In this document: one piece after another, positions 27,393 to 37,677 of the stretch
Layout: each line of letters starts with the position of its first letter
Position numbering within the stretch: position 1 is the stretch's first letter
Assembly: GCA_945900965.1 (NCBI GenBank)
Contig: CAMDKM010000005.1
Coordinates: 55,431 to 119,430, forward strand
DNA: 64,000 bases
Direction: 5' to 3'
Source: Bordetella parapertussis
GTDB taxonomy: Bacteria; Pseudomonadota; Gammaproteobacteria; Burkholderiales; JACQAP01
Made by a program: the position numbers and the translations under genes
The notes under the pieces: generated by a model
The model's database searches: none
The model's input: the letters and a program-made list of their open reading frames with translations, nothing else
What the model was told of the DNA's origin: nothing

Positions 27393-28706
27393 ATGCAAGT
27401 CCCCCGCCTCGCCACCGCACAAACAGGGCCGCTGCTTACCCTGGAAAAACAGATTCTCGGCGCCATGCCGGCGATTGAGCACTGGTTTCGCGGCCAGTGG
27501 CAGGAACATGCCGCGCCGTTTTACGGCTCGGTGGACTTGCGCAATGCCGGTTTCAAGCTGGCGCCGGTCGATACCAATTTATTTCCCGGCGGCTTCAATA
27601 ATCTGAACAAGGATTTCCTGCCGCTATGCGTGCAGGCGGCGATGGGCGCCATCGAAAAAGTCTGCCCCGATGCGCGCGGTTTTCTGATCGTCCCGGAGAA
27701 TCACACTCGCAATGTCCACTATTTGCAAAACGTGGCGGCATTGCAGAATATTCTGCAGCTTGCCGGCGTCAAGGTGCGCATTGGCAGCCTGCTGCCGGAA
27801 ATCACCCAGCCCACCGCGCTCGACCTGCCGGATGGTCGCAAGCTCACGCTCGAACCGCTGATCCGTCGCGGCAACCGCGTAGTGCTGGCGGATTTTGACC
27901 CCTGCACAATTCTGCTGAATAACGATCTGTCGGCCGGCATTCCGGCCATTCTTCGCAACCTCGAACAGCCGGTGATTCCACCGCTGTATGCCGGATGGTC
28001 GACACGGCTGAAATCCAACCACTTCGCTGCATACAAGGACGTGGCCGAGGAGTTTTCGACGCTGTTGGGTATCGATCCGTGGTTGATCAACCCGCATTTC
28101 GCCACCTGCGGCGAGGTCGATTTTCAGGCGCGCACTGGCGAAGAATGCCTGACAACCTGGGTGGACCACATTCTGACTCAGACGCGGGCCAAATACCGGG
28201 AATACGGCATCCATCACCCCCCCTTTGTTATCGTCAAGGCCGATGCCGGCACCTATGGCATGGGCATAATGAGTGTGAAGGACGCCTCCGAGGTGCAGGG
28301 CCTGAACCGCAAACAGCGCAACAAGATGGCGGTCGTCAAGGAAGGCCTGCAAGTCAGCAAGGTGATGGTGCAGGAGGGCGTTTACACCTTTGAAACCATC
28401 AACGAAGGTGTCGCCGAACCGGTGATTTACATGATCGATCACTTCGTGGTCGGCGGCTTCTATCGCGTGCACACCCAACGCGGCATAGACGAAAACCTGA
28501 ACGCGCCGGGAATGCATTTCGAACCGCTGGCCTTCGAAGAACACTGCTCCCTGCCCGATCTGGAGGGCAGTCCGCATTCCTCGCCCAATCGGTTCTACGC
28601 CTATGGCGTGGTAGCTCGACTGGCCTTGCTGGCCGCGGCCATCGAACTGGAACGCATGGAATCCGCTCTCGACGCGGAAGATTCTCCGGTGGCCATATCC
28701 GCCTGA
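27393..28706 (+). CDS. gshA: Glutamate-cysteine ligase, proteobacterial TIGR02049 type
   Basis: First enzyme of glutathione synthesis, joining Glu and Cys at the expense of ATP. The 437-residue product matches the proteobacterial GshA class rather than the E. coli class: VDLRNAGFKLAPVDTNLFPG, GFNNLNKDFLP, then FVIVKADAGTYGMGIMSVKD and EGVYTFETINEGVAEPVIYM. It is followed by gshB after a 43-bp gap. The start is ATG 27393, with no strong ribosome site. Confidence 0.93.
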   Translation: MQVPRLATAQTGPLLTLEKQILGAMPAIEHWFRGQWQEHAAPFYGSVDLRNAGFKLAPVDTNLFPGGFNNLNKDFLPLCVQAAMGAIEKVCPDARGFLIVPENHTRNVHYLQNVAALQNILQLAGVKVRIGSLLPEITQPTALDLPDGRKLTLEPLIRRGNRVVLADFDPCTILLNNDLSAGIPAILRNLEQPVIPPLYAGWSTRLKSNHFAAYKDVAEEFSTLLGIDPWLINPHFATCGEVDFQARTGEECLTTWVDHILTQTRAKYREYGIHHPPFVIVKADAGTYGMGIMSVKDASEVQGLNRKQRNKMAVVKEGLQVSKVMVQEGVYTFETINEGVAEPVIYMIDHFVVGGFYRVHTQRGIDENLNAPGMHFEPLAFEEHCSLPDLEGSPHSSPNRFYAYGVVARLALLAAAIELERMESALDAEDSPVAISA

Positions 28707-28749
28707 TGCCGTTCACGGCCACTTCGGCGACGCCGCGACACCCGGACAC

Positions 28750-29700
28750 ATGAAAATCGCGTTCGTTCTCGACCCGCTCGACACGCTCAAACCCTGCAAG
28801 GACTCCTCTTTCGCCATGATGCGAGAGGCGGCAGCGCGTGGCCACGAGCTGGCGGTATTGCAACAGGAGAACATATTCTGGCGCGAGAAAAAAGTGCTGG
28901 GCCTCGCGCGCGACCTGGTCCTTACCGGCGACGAAACGCACTGGTACCGTGCGGGCGAACCGCGGGAGTTGCCGCTGGATGCCTTCGACGTGGTCATGAT
29001 GCGCAAGGATCCGCCCTTCGATATGGAATACGTGTACAGCACTTATCTGCTGGAACTGGCAGAGCAGCAGGGTGCCCGGGTGGTGAACTCCCCACGTGCG
29101 GTGCGGGATCACAACGAGAAACTGGCGATCGCCCGATTCCCCGGCTTCATCGCTCCATCCCTGGTCACACGCGACGAGCACCTCATCCGTGAGTTCCTGG
29201 CCGAACACGGCGATGTGATTCTCAAGCCCCTCGACGGTATGGGCGGAGCCTCAGTATTCCGATTGCACAAACAGGATCACAACATCGGTGTGGTGATCGA
29301 GACCCTTACCCATTACGGGCGCCGCACGATCATGGCGCAGCGTTATATTCCGGAAATCTTCAAGGGCGACAAACGGGTGCTGATCATCGACGGCGAGCCC
29401 GCGCCCTATTCATTGGCGAGGATTCCCAAGCCCGGGGAAACGCGCGGCAATCTCGCCGCCGGCGGCACAGGCGTCGCTCAGCCGCTTTCGGCCCGCGATC
29501 TCGAAATCACCCGCGGTGTCGGCCCTCACCTGAAAGCCGCTGGTCTGATGCTGGTGGGCCTGGATGTCATCGGCGATTATCTGACCGAAGTCAACGTTAC
29601 CAGCCCCACCTGCATGCGCGAAATCGCCGACCAGACCGGGTTCAATGTGGCGGGGATGATGATCGATGCGCTGGAAAGACTGGTGAACGGTGAACGGTGA
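28750..29700 (+). CDS. gshB: Glutathione synthase
   Basis: ATP-grasp enzyme adding glycine to gamma-glutamylcysteine. The 316-residue product has MKIAFVLDPLDTLKPCKDSS, DVVMMRKDPPFDMEYVYSTY, GDVILKPLDGMGGASVFRL and NVTSPTCMREIADQTGFNVA, all typical. The final residues VNGER and the stop codon are encoded by the GTGAACG repeats of element 5, so the C-terminus was probably rewritten by that element. Confidence 0.95.
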   Translation: MKIAFVLDPLDTLKPCKDSSFAMMREAAARGHELAVLQQENIFWREKKVLGLARDLVLTGDETHWYRAGEPRELPLDAFDVVMMRKDPPFDMEYVYSTYLLELAEQQGARVVNSPRAVRDHNEKLAIARFPGFIAPSLVTRDEHLIREFLAEHGDVILKPLDGMGGASVFRLHKQDHNIGVVIETLTHYGRRTIMAQRYIPEIFKGDKRVLIIDGEPAPYSLARIPKPGETRGNLAAGGTGVAQPLSARDLEITRGVGPHLKAAGLMLVGLDVIGDYLTEVNVTSPTCMREIADQTGFNVAGMMIDALERLVNGER

Positions 29701-29790
29701 ACGGTTAGGAAAAACTCTGGTTACCTCGTTGCCCGATCACCGATTACCGTTCACTGTTCACCGCTCACCGTTCACCGATAACCAGTCACC
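29682..29790. repeat. Heptamer-arm element 5 (GGTGAAC type)
   Basis: The left arm 29682-29709 has three clean 7-bp units GGTGAAC and a degenerate fourth. The right arm 29740-29783 has the reverse-complement units. It begins inside gshB and ends about 60 bp before the EIIA gene. Confidence 0.82.
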
Positions 29791-29848
29791 CGGCAGCGTG
29801 CAAAGGTAAAATTCGCGAGTCCAATCACATTCTCATCAATAAGTCCCA

Positions 29849-30265
29849 ATGGTAGGAATTCTCATCATCGCCCACGGCGCCTTGGGCGAAAGCCTGATTC
29901 AATGCGCCAGCCATGTCATGGGCGGGCGTCCACCGCAACTCCTGCACATGGGGATTAGCATCCATGACGATCCGCAGTCCCTGCTACCAGAAGCCAACCG
30001 GCTGATACAAAGCCTGGATCAGGGCCAAGGCGTGCTGGTATTTTCGGATGTGTACGGCGCAACACCCTGCAATCTTGCCTGCAAGTTATTGGACGCAGGC
30101 CGCGTCGAAGGCATCGCCGGGGTCAATCTGCCGATGCTGGTTCGCGCCCTGACCTATCGCAACGAAGCACTCAAAACCGTGCTGGCCAAGGCCGTATCGG
30201 GCGGCATCGAAGGCGTGGTGAAAATGCCCTCCCCTCTGGATAAGTATGCAACTTCGAGAAATTGA
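29849..30265 (+). CDS. PTS EIIA component, mannose (Man) family
   Basis: A 138-residue EIIA(Man)-type protein with the phosphorylatable His9 in VGILIIAHGALGESL, and VLVFSDVYGATPCNLACKLL. In Betaproteobacteria such stand-alone EIIA proteins act with HPr and EI without a sugar permease, so a regulatory role is likely. It overlaps ptsH by 20 bp. Confidence 0.9.
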   Translation: MVGILIIAHGALGESLIQCASHVMGGRPPQLLHMGISIHDDPQSLLPEANRLIQSLDQGQGVLVFSDVYGATPCNLACKLLDAGRVEGIAGVNLPMLVRALTYRNEALKTVLAKAVSGGIEGVVKMPSPLDKYATSRN

Positions 30266-30515
30266 AATCGTCAACAAGCTCGGGCTGCACGCCCGGGCTT
30301 CAGCGAAACTCACCCAGACGGCCGGCAAATTTCTGTCGGAAGTGTGGATCGCCCGCGACGGCCGCAAAGTGAACGCCAAAAGCATCATGGGTGTCATGAT
30401 GCTGGCCGCCGCCAAGGGTGTTACCGTCACCCTGGAAACCCAGGGCGCCGACGAACTGGAAGCGATGACCGCGCTGGTCGAATTGATCAATGGCAAGTTT
30501 GGGGAAGGGGAGTGA
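30246..30515 (+). CDS. ptsH: Phosphocarrier protein HPr
   Basis: An 89-residue HPr. The active-site His15 is in NKLGLHARASAKL and the regulatory Ser46 in NAKSIMGVMML, so HPr kinase (HprK) control is possible; hprK is not in the window. The start at ATG 30246 lies within the EIIA gene, so translation is probably coupled. Confidence 0.95.
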   Translation: MQLREIEIVNKLGLHARASAKLTQTAGKFLSEVWIARDGRKVNAKSIMGVMMLAAAKGVTVTLETQGADELEAMTALVELINGKFGEGE

Positions 30516-30516
30516 T

Positions 30517-30623
30517 GCGGGATTGTGGATTGCGGATTGTGGATCGAGACGAATCCTCACATTCGATCCCGCGCCAATCGGCGCGCCCTTTGCCCAATCC
30601 ACAATCCCCAATCCACAATCCCG
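30517..30623. repeat. Heptamer-arm element 6 (GGATTGT type) between ptsH and ptsI
   Basis: The left arm 30517-30546 (units GGATTGT, GGATTGC) and right arm 30593-30623 (ACAATCC units) are inverted around about 45 bp. The element fills the 115-bp gap and ends 7 bp before the ptsI ATG, leaving no Shine-Dalgarno sequence. Confidence 0.82.
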
Positions 30624-30630
30624 CCGCCCC

Positions 30631-32355
30631 ATGAGTTTCACCATCCATGGCATCGGGGTCTCGGGCGGTATTGCGATCGGGCATGCACAGCTTGTTTCGC
30701 ACACAAAGCTGGAAGTTGCGCACTACGACATCTCGGAATCCCGGGTGCCGGAAGAAATGGCGCGCTTCGATGCAGCCATCGTTGCAGCCCGAGCTGAACT
30801 TGCCGGCCTTGACCAGCATATTCCTCCCGGCGCTCCAGCGGAGTTCGCGGCCTTCCTGAACCTGCATCTGATGATCCTCGACGACGCGACCCTGTCCGAG
30901 GCACCGAAGAACCTGATCGAGACCCAGCGTTGCAATGCCGAATGGGCGCTCAAGCTGCAAATGGATGCACTGGTCGCGCAGTTCGAAAGCATCGAAGATA
31001 GCTACATCAGCGAGCGCAAGGCTGACGTTATCCAGGTGGGCGAGCGCGTGTTGAAGGCACTGATGGGCCACCCCGGCGAGGTATTGGCGCACACCGCCCC
31101 CGAGGAAAATACCATTCTGGTGGCGCATGATCTGTCGCCCGCCGATGTCATTTTGTTCAAGGGCCATCGCTTCGCCAGCTTCATCACCGATCTGGGCGGC
31201 GCCACCTCACACACTGCCATTGTTGCCCGCAGCCTGAATATTCCCTCGGTGGTGGCGCTGCACCAGGCTCGCTCGCTGATCCGCGAGAACGAAGTGTTGA
31301 TCGTCGATGGCACCCATGGCGTGGTGATCGTAAATCCGGACAAGACGGTGCTCGCGGAATTCACGCTGCGTCAGGAGCAATGGCAGCTCGAGCGCCTCAA
31401 GCTCAAACGGCTGAAGAAAACCCGCACCACCACGCTGGACGGATCGAACGTCGAATTACACGCAAACATCGAGTTGCCAGGGGATGTCGCCGATGCCGTG
31501 GAAAACGGCGCAGATGGCGTTGGCCTGTTCCGTACCGAGTTCCTGTTTCTGAACCGCGGCGACCTGCCAAGCGAAGAAGAGCAATACGAGGCCTATCGTC
31601 GTACCGTCGAGGAGATGAACGGTTTGCCCGTGACAATCCGCACTTTCGATTTGGGTGCAGACAAAAGCATCGATGCCGCCGAGCGTGTTGCCCCCAATCC
31701 GGCGCTCGGCTTGCGTGCCATTCGCCTGTGTCTGGCCGAGCCGCAGATGTTCCATCGGCAGTTGCGGGCCATTCTCCGCGCATCGCACCACGGCAAGGTG
31801 CGCCTGTTGATTCCGATGCTCTCCACAGCCTACGAACTGCGCCAGACGCTGCATCTTATCGACGAAGCCAAACGCAGCCTGGACCGTGACAGCATTGCTT
31901 ATGACAACAATCTGCCGATCGGCGGCATGATCGAAGTGCCGGCGGCGGCGTTGTCGCTCGGCATGTTTACCCGCAAGCTCGACTTCCTGTCGATCGGCAC
32001 CAACGATCTGATCCAATACACCCTGGCGATCGATCGTTCCGACGACACCGTGGCACATCTTTACGATCCCTTACATCCCGCGGTGTTGAACCTGGTCGCC
32101 CATATTATCCGCGGTGCCCAGCGCGCCAAGATACCGGTAGCGGTTTGCGGCGAAATGGCCGGCGACGTGCGCTTGACCCGCGTGTTGCTGGGTTTCGGAC
32201 TGCGGCAGTTTTCCATGCATCCGGCCTACCTGCTCTCTGTCAAGCAGCAGGTATTGCAATCCGATCTGGCCGAAATCAAGACGCTGACGCAAAAAATGCT
32301 CAGGAGCAGTGACCCGGATAAACTCGAGCAACTGCTCGACCGGATGAACCATTGA
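30631..32355 (+). CDS. ptsI: PTS enzyme I (phosphoenolpyruvate-protein phosphotransferase)
   Basis: The 574-residue protein transfers phosphate from PEP to HPr. The active His is in ITDLGGATSHTAIVARS, the PEP-binding barrel includes NGADGVGLFRTEFLFLNR and DKSIDAAERVAPNPALGLRA, and the C-terminal region has SIGTNDLIQYTLAIDRSDD. ATG 30631 was chosen because family similarity starts at MSFTIHGIGVSGG; the frame extends upstream only through repeat element 6. No ribosome site is visible. Confidence 0.95.
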   Translation: MSFTIHGIGVSGGIAIGHAQLVSHTKLEVAHYDISESRVPEEMARFDAAIVAARAELAGLDQHIPPGAPAEFAAFLNLHLMILDDATLSEAPKNLIETQRCNAEWALKLQMDALVAQFESIEDSYISERKADVIQVGERVLKALMGHPGEVLAHTAPEENTILVAHDLSPADVILFKGHRFASFITDLGGATSHTAIVARSLNIPSVVALHQARSLIRENEVLIVDGTHGVVIVNPDKTVLAEFTLRQEQWQLERLKLKRLKKTRTTTLDGSNVELHANIELPGDVADAVENGADGVGLFRTEFLFLNRGDLPSEEEQYEAYRRTVEEMNGLPVTIRTFDLGADKSIDAAERVAPNPALGLRAIRLCLAEPQMFHRQLRAILRASHHGKVRLLIPMLSTAYELRQTLHLIDEAKRSLDRDSIAYDNNLPIGGMIEVPAAALSLGMFTRKLDFLSIGTNDLIQYTLAIDRSDDTVAHLYDPLHPAVLNLVAHIIRGAQRAKIPVAVCGEMAGDVRLTRVLLGFGLRQFSMHPAYLLSVKQQVLQSDLAEIKTLTQKMLRSSDPDKLEQLLDRMNH

Positions 32356-32365
32356 CGCGTAGTCG

Positions 32366-33421
32366 ATGCGCGTCGATTCCGAACAGCTTGCCCAACATCT
32401 GAGTCGCGGACTCAAGTCGCTGTACGTCTTATATGGCGAGGAATTGCTGCTGGCACTGGAAGCGGCGGACCGCATTCGCACCAAGGCGCGTAGCGAAGGA
32501 TTTTCGGAGCGCAAGGTCCTGGTTGCAGACACCCATTTCGACTGGGGTGAACTGAGCTTGGCGGGTAACAGTTTGTCGTTGTTTGCGACACGCCGCGTGC
32601 TGGACCTGCGCATTCCCTCCGGCAAGCCCGGCAAGTTGGGATCCGAAGCCCTGCAGGCCCTGGCCTCTGCCCTGCCCGAGGACACTCTGGTACTGATCAG
32701 CCTGCCGCGGCTGGACCGGCAAAGTTTGGCGGCAAAATGGTTCGAGGCCCTTGAGCACGCCGGAGTCGCAGTGCATGCCGCGGAAGTGCGTCGCGAGCAG
32801 TTGGGCAACTGGTTATCCGCCCGGCTGGCGCTGAACGGACAACAGGCCGATCCCGCAACGATCGATTTTCTGGCCAGCCGGGTGGAAGGCAATCTGATGG
32901 CGGCCAGCCAGGAGGTGCAAAAACTCGCCCTGTTGTTCCCGGCCGGGATGCTGCCCTTCGCAGAGGTCAAGAACGCCGTGCTCGACGTGGCGCGCTTCGA
33001 TGTCTTCGACATCGGGCTCGCCTTGTTACAAGGGGACCGCGCCCGCTTTGTGCGCATGATGGAAGGCCTGCGAGCCGAAGGCACTGCGCCGCCCTTGCTG
33101 CTCTGGGCACTGGCCGAGGAAATTCGCACCATCGCCCGCATCAAAACCGCCCTGCAGGCAGGCGAGCCCCTTGCGCAGGCCATGCGCGATACAAGGGTCT
33201 GGGGCGCACGCCAGGAGAACATGCCGAAGGCACTGCGCAGACTTGAACTGCCACAACTCTACCTGGCCTTGCAACGCGCAGCCGATGCCGACCGCATGAT
33301 CAAGGGGCTCGACGACGGAGATGTCTGGGATACGATGCGCGAGATGGGTCTGGTCCTGATGAGCCCACCCGGGCGGGTCGGCGCCCGGACAATTGGGGGT
33401 AAAATCCGCAGCACAATTTGA
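32366..33421 (+). CDS. holA: DNA polymerase III delta subunit (clamp loader)
   Basis: A 351-residue clamp-loader delta subunit that opens the beta clamp. It has LSRGLKSLYVLYGEELLLAL, RRVLDLRIPSGKPGKLGSEA, a helical collar domain (ARFDVFDIGLALLQGDRARF) and LLLWALAEEIRTIARIKTAL, all in family order. In many Betaproteobacteria holA is followed by proA, as here with a 15-bp gap. Confidence 0.93.
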   Translation: MRVDSEQLAQHLSRGLKSLYVLYGEELLLALEAADRIRTKARSEGFSERKVLVADTHFDWGELSLAGNSLSLFATRRVLDLRIPSGKPGKLGSEALQALASALPEDTLVLISLPRLDRQSLAAKWFEALEHAGVAVHAAEVRREQLGNWLSARLALNGQQADPATIDFLASRVEGNLMAASQEVQKLALLFPAGMLPFAEVKNAVLDVARFDVFDIGLALLQGDRARFVRMMEGLRAEGTAPPLLLWALAEEIRTIARIKTALQAGEPLAQAMRDTRVWGARQENMPKALRRLELPQLYLALQRAADADRMIKGLDDGDVWDTMREMGLVLMSPPGRVGARTIGGKIRSTI

Positions 33422-33436
33422 CGCTTCCCCCGCCTG

Positions 33437-34693
33437 ATGGACATCCAGTCGTACATGCACTCAGTGGGCCGCGCTGCGCGCCTGGCGGCGCGCGAGATGG
33501 CGCGCGCCGAAACCGCGGTCAAGGACAAGGCCTTGACGGCGATGGCCGCGGCTATCGAGCGCGACGTTGCGCGCCTATTGGAAGCCAACCGTCGCGACCT
33601 CGAATCCGCGCGCGCGAAAAATCTGGAGCCAGCCCTGATCGACCGCCTTACGCTCACGCCCAAGAGCGTTCAAGCCATGGCCGAGGGCCTGCGCCAGATC
33701 GCCCGCCTGCCCGACCCGATCGGCGCCATCAGCGACCTGAACTATCGTCCGTCCGGCATCCAGGTCGGGCGCATGCGGGTACCGCTTGGTGTCGTCGGCA
33801 TCATTTATGAAGCACGCCCCAATGTCACCGCCGACGCCGCCGGCTTGTGCCTGAAATCGGGCAACGCCGCCATTTTGCGCGGCGGATCGGAAGCGATTCA
33901 TTCCAACCAGGCGGTGGGCGCCTGCGTGAGTGAAGGGCTGCGCGATGCCGGCCTGCCCGACCAGGCGGTGCAGGTCATCGAGACCACCGACCGCGCCGCA
34001 GTTGGCGAGCTGATCACCATGAAGGATTACGTGGACATCATCGTGCCACGCGGCGGCAAGGGGCTGATCGAGCGAGTTTCCGCCGAATCGCGGATTCCGG
34101 TGCTCAAACATCTCGACGGCGTATGTCACGTGTATATCGACGACAAGGCCGATGTCGACAAGGCAATTCGCATTGCCGACAACGCCAAGACCCAGCGCTT
34201 GGGGACCTGCAACACCATGGAAACCCTGTTGGTGCATCGGGAGATCGCCAGCGCGATCCTTCCGCGTTTGGCGAAAATCTACCTGGAAAAAGGCATCGAG
34301 CTGCGCGGCGACGAAGGTGCTCGCGCGCTGATTCCGGCCATGAAACCCGCCACCGAAGAAGACTGGTACACCGAGTACCTCGGGCCGATTCTATCGGTGC
34401 GGCTGGTGAGCGGTCTTGATCAGGCGATGGAACATATCGCCACCTACGGCTCGCAGCATACCGACGCCATCGTCACAGAGGACCTCACGCGCGCGCGGCG
34501 TTTTTTGCGCGAAGTCGATTCGGCATCGGTGATGGTGAATGCCTCGACGCGTTTTGCAGACGGGTTCGAATTCGGCCTGGGCGCGGAAATCGGCATCTCC
34601 ACCGACAAGCTGCATGCCCGCGGCCCGGTAGGACTCGAAGGCCTGACTTCACTGAAATTTGTCGTGCTGGGCGACGGCCATATCCGCGAGTAA
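33437..34693 (+). CDS. proA: Glutamate-5-semialdehyde dehydrogenase
   Basis: NADPH-dependent reduction of glutamyl-5-phosphate in proline synthesis, 418 residues, normal length. [19 protein letters not shown], the catalytic Cys in [19 protein letters not shown], and [20 protein letters not shown] are typical of ProA. proB is not in the window. Confidence 0.95.
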   Translation: MDIQSYMHSVGRAARLAAREMARAETAVKDKALTAMAAAIERDVARLLEANRRDLESARAKNLEPALIDRLTLTPKSVQAMAEGLRQIARLPDPIGAISDLNYRPSGIQVGRMRVPLGVVGIIYEARPNVTADAAGLCLKSGNAAILRGGSEAIHSNQAVGACVSEGLRDAGLPDQAVQVIETTDRAAVGELITMKDYVDIIVPRGGKGLIERVSAESRIPVLKHLDGVCHVYIDDKADVDKAIRIADNAKTQRLGTCNTMETLLVHREIASAILPRLAKIYLEKGIELRGDEGARALIPAMKPATEEDWYTEYLGPILSVRLVSGLDQAMEHIATYGSQHTDAIVTEDLTRARRFLREVDSASVMVNASTRFADGFEFGLGAEIGISTDKLHARGPVGLEGLTSLKFVVLGDGHIRE

Positions 34694-34742
34694 CGGTTGG
34701 CCGGTCGTGCCGGAGCGCTGAGTTAAATTCCATAGGAGCATC

Positions 34743-36512
34743 ATGAGCAACCTGATCGAGGTCAAAGTCCCCGACATTGGCGATTTCAATAATATCCCTG
34801 TCATCGAATTACTGGTCAAAACCGGCGATCGGGTCAAGCAGGAGGACGCTTTAATCACGCTGGAGTCGGACAAGGCCACCATGGAAGTTCCTGCGCCCCA
34901 CGCCGGGATCGTGAAGGATTTGCGGGTCAAGGTCGGCGACAAAGTCTCGCAAGGCAGCTTGATACTGGTACTAGAAGGAGTGGCCGACGCGGCAGCTGTG
35001 GCAAAACCGGCCGCGCCCGCGGCCAGAGCGGAAATGACCGCGGCGGCGGCGAAGCCTGTCCCCGCCGCCCCTGCTGTCGTTTCCGCCGGACCTGTCGTCA
35101 AAGGTGATTTACACGCCGAAGTCGTGGTATTGGGTTCGGGTCCCGGCGGCTATACGGCGGCCTTCCGTGCCGCCGATCTGGGCAAACAAACGATCTTGAT
35201 CGAACGTTATCCGGTGCTGGGCGGTGTCTGTCTGAACGTCGGGTGCATTCCCTCCAAGGCGTTGCTGCATGCGGCACGGGTCATAGCCGAGGCCGAGGAA
35301 ATGAATCACCTCGGGCTGGTGTTTGGCAAACCCAAGATCGAGCTGGACAAATTGCGCGGCTGGAAAAGCGACGTGGTGGAAAAATCCATTCGCGGGCTCG
35401 CCGGCCTGGCCAAACAGCGCAAGGTAAATGTCATGCAGGGCACCGGCACCTTCCGCTCCGCGAACATGATCGAAGTGAAAACCGTCGACGGTGTGAAAAC
35501 GATCTCCTTCGATCACGCCATCATCGCGGCCGGATCGCAGTCCGCGCGAATCCCCGGTTTCCCCTACGACGATCCCCGGTTGCTCGACTCCACGTCGGCG
35601 TTGCAATTGCAGGATGTACCCAAGCGATTGCTGGTGATCGGCGGCGGCATCATCGGGCTGGAAATGGCCTGCGTATACGACGCGCTCGGAGCGAAAGTCA
35701 CGGTGGTGGAATTGCTGGACGGATTGATTCCCGGCGCGGACCGCGATCTGGTACGCCCACTTGCCAAACGCATCGAGAAGCGTTACGAAGGCATCCATCT
35801 CAAGACCAAGGTCACCCGCCTGGAGGCTCAGAAAGACGGACTGAAAGCGAGCTTCGAAGGCGACAGCGTCCCGGCGCCGCAAGTTTATGACCGCGTTTTG
35901 CTGGCAGTCGGCAGGCGCCCGAACGGCAAGGCCATCGCCGCGGAGGCGGCCGGTGTCCAGGTCAACGAGCGCGGTTTCATTCCGGTGGACAAACAACTGC
36001 GCACCAATGTGCCGCACATCTTTGCCATCGGTGACATCGTTGGCGAGCCCATGCTTGCGCACAAGGCCAGCTATGAGGGCAAACTTGCCGCCGAGATCAT
36101 CGCCGGCCACAAGGCTTCGTTTGATGCGCGCACCATCCCTTCGGTGGCCTACACCGATCCCGAAATCGCCTGGATGGGATTGACCGAAACCCAGGCCAAG
36201 GCACAAGGCATCGAGATCGAAAAAGCGGCATTTCCCTGGGCGGCCAGCGGACGGGCACGCGCTACGGCACGCGATGAGGGCTTGACCAAGTTGATTCTGG
36301 ACAAGCAGACCCGGCGAATCCTCGGCGCCGGCATCGTCGGCCCGAATGCGGGCGAGTTGATCGCCGAAGCGGTGCTGGCCCTGGAAATGGGGGCCGATGC
36401 GGGGGATCTCGCGTTGACCATTCACGCGCATCCCACGCTGTCGGAAACGCTCATGTTTGCTGCGGAAATTGCCGAAGGCAGCATCACCGATTTGTACATG
36501 CCGAAGAAGTAA
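34743..36512 (+). CDS. lpdA: Dihydrolipoyl dehydrogenase with an N-terminal lipoyl domain
   Basis: A 589-residue E3 that reoxidises dihydrolipoamide. Residues 1-80 form a biotinyl/lipoyl domain with Lys44 in [12 protein letters not shown]. An Ala/Pro-rich linker follows, then the flavoprotein with the redox pair in [19 protein letters not shown], the NAD site [19 protein letters not shown], and the C-terminal HAHPTLSET dyad. A fused lipoyl domain is known in some bacterial E3s. No E1 or E2 gene is adjacent, so its partner complex is elsewhere. GGAG lies 6 bp before the ATG. Confidence 0.95.
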   Translation: MSNLIEVKVPDIGDFNNIPVIELLVKTGDRVKQEDALITLESDKATMEVPAPHAGIVKDLRVKVGDKVSQGSLILVLEGVADAAAVAKPAAPAARAEMTAAAAKPVPAAPAVVSAGPVVKGDLHAEVVVLGSGPGGYTAAFRAADLGKQTILIERYPVLGGVCLNVGCIPSKALLHAARVIAEAEEMNHLGLVFGKPKIELDKLRGWKSDVVEKSIRGLAGLAKQRKVNVMQGTGTFRSANMIEVKTVDGVKTISFDHAIIAAGSQSARIPGFPYDDPRLLDSTSALQLQDVPKRLLVIGGGIIGLEMACVYDALGAKVTVVELLDGLIPGADRDLVRPLAKRIEKRYEGIHLKTKVTRLEAQKDGLKASFEGDSVPAPQVYDRVLLAVGRRPNGKAIAAEAAGVQVNERGFIPVDKQLRTNVPHIFAIGDIVGEPMLAHKASYEGKLAAEIIAGHKASFDARTIPSVAYTDPEIAWMGLTETQAKAQGIEIEKAAFPWAASGRARATARDEGLTKLILDKQTRRILGAGIVGPNAGELIAEAVLALEMGADAGDLALTIHAHPTLSETLMFAAEIAEGSITDLYMPKK

Positions 36513-36514
36513 CC

Positions 36515-37354
36515 ATGATCCTCGCCACGCCCGAGCGTTTCACCGCGCTGATCACGCCACCGGCCGATCGCAGCGGGCCGGCACTGTGGTTTGCGTTTCA
36601 GGACGCGCAGGTCGTGGTCACCCATTCCGAACAGGGAGCCGGTGTGCCGGCCGCGGAAGATCCACGCGACCTGGGTCTGATTGCCAAACGCAGCCAGTAT
36701 CTCGGCATGCTGGCGGGCCGGCATTGCTTCGCCTGCGAACTCGAACATGGCACCACGATTCCCGAGGGCATGCGCCTGTCCGGACTGCGCGCATTGTTCG
36801 GTGCACTCGACGATTCCCTGTTCGCGCTCGCCGGTCGCGCCTTTCAAATCGTGGATTGGGACCGCTCGCATCAATTTTGTGGGCGCTGCGGCACGCCTAC
36901 CCTTCTCAAGGCAAATGAACGCGCACGCGAATGCCCGAGTTGCAAACAGATTCACTACCCGCGCATAGCGCCAGCCATCATGGCTCTCGTGCGTCGCGGC
37001 CGCGAATTCCTGCTCGCCCGCTCGCCGCATTTTGCACCCGGCATGTACAGCGCCCTGGCCGGATTCGTCGAGCCGGGCGAAACCCTGGAGCAGACGCTAG
37101 TGCGTGAAGTGCGCGAGGAAGTTGGCATCGCGGTAACCAACGTGCGTTATTTCGCCAGCCAACCCTGGCCATTTCCACATTCCTTGATGATCGCCTTTAA
37201 TGCCGATTATGCCGGCGGCGAGATTACGCCCGACCCGGCGGAAATCGAAGCAGCAGACTGGTTTTCGCCCGAACGGCTGCCGCAGGTTTTGCCGGGCAAG
37301 ATCAGCATTTCCCGGCGCCTGCTCGATGCCACCCTCAAGGAAATTGGAGAGTAA
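36515..37354 (+). CDS. nudC: NAD+ diphosphatase NudC
   Basis: A 279-residue Nudix hydrolase acting on NADH and the NAD cap of RNA. It has the zinc ribbon FCGRCGTPTLL and CPSCKQIHYPR, the Nudix box GFVEPGETLEQTLVREVREE, and the NudC signature SQPWPFPHSLM. It starts 2 bp after the lpdA stop, so the two are probably co-transcribed. Confidence 0.93.
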   Translation: MILATPERFTALITPPADRSGPALWFAFQDAQVVVTHSEQGAGVPAAEDPRDLGLIAKRSQYLGMLAGRHCFACELEHGTTIPEGMRLSGLRALFGALDDSLFALAGRAFQIVDWDRSHQFCGRCGTPTLLKANERARECPSCKQIHYPRIAPAIMALVRRGREFLLARSPHFAPGMYSALAGFVEPGETLEQTLVREVREEVGIAVTNVRYFASQPWPFPHSLMIAFNADYAGGEITPDPAEIEAADWFSPERLPQVLPGKISISRRLLDATLKEIGE

Positions 37355-37370
37355 AGCGGAAAACAGAACT

Positions 37371-37484
37371 CTTTAACACGAAGGAGCACGAGGTAAAGCG
37401 AATTCAAAAATTACTTCAAGTTTCCAAATGTACGGTTTCACCGCGGCCTTCGCTTGATTTTGTTTTCCTTCGTGTTGAAGATTT
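37371..37484. repeat. Nonamer-arm element 7 (CACGAAGGA type)
   Basis: The left arm 37371-37398 (ACACGAAGG, GCACGAGG units) and right arm 37464-37484 (CCTTCGTGT) are inverted around an AT-rich spacer. It begins 16 bp after the nudC stop. The remaining gap to 37677 holds no recognisable gene. Confidence 0.75.
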
Positions 37485-37677
37485 TTGCCTTTGGTTTTTG
37501 ATATCGCAATGTGAGGGAGCGACAAATAGGTAATGTGTGAGGAAGGAGCGTTTCGCCGACCTTTCGAAAGATCGGGCCCACGAGAACCTCGCCGGTAGAA
37601 TGTTGTCTGCATCGGCAGCGCTGACCCGGGAAGCCTTCCTGCGAAAACCCTGTTCGTTGCTTTGCGGAGCACATCTC

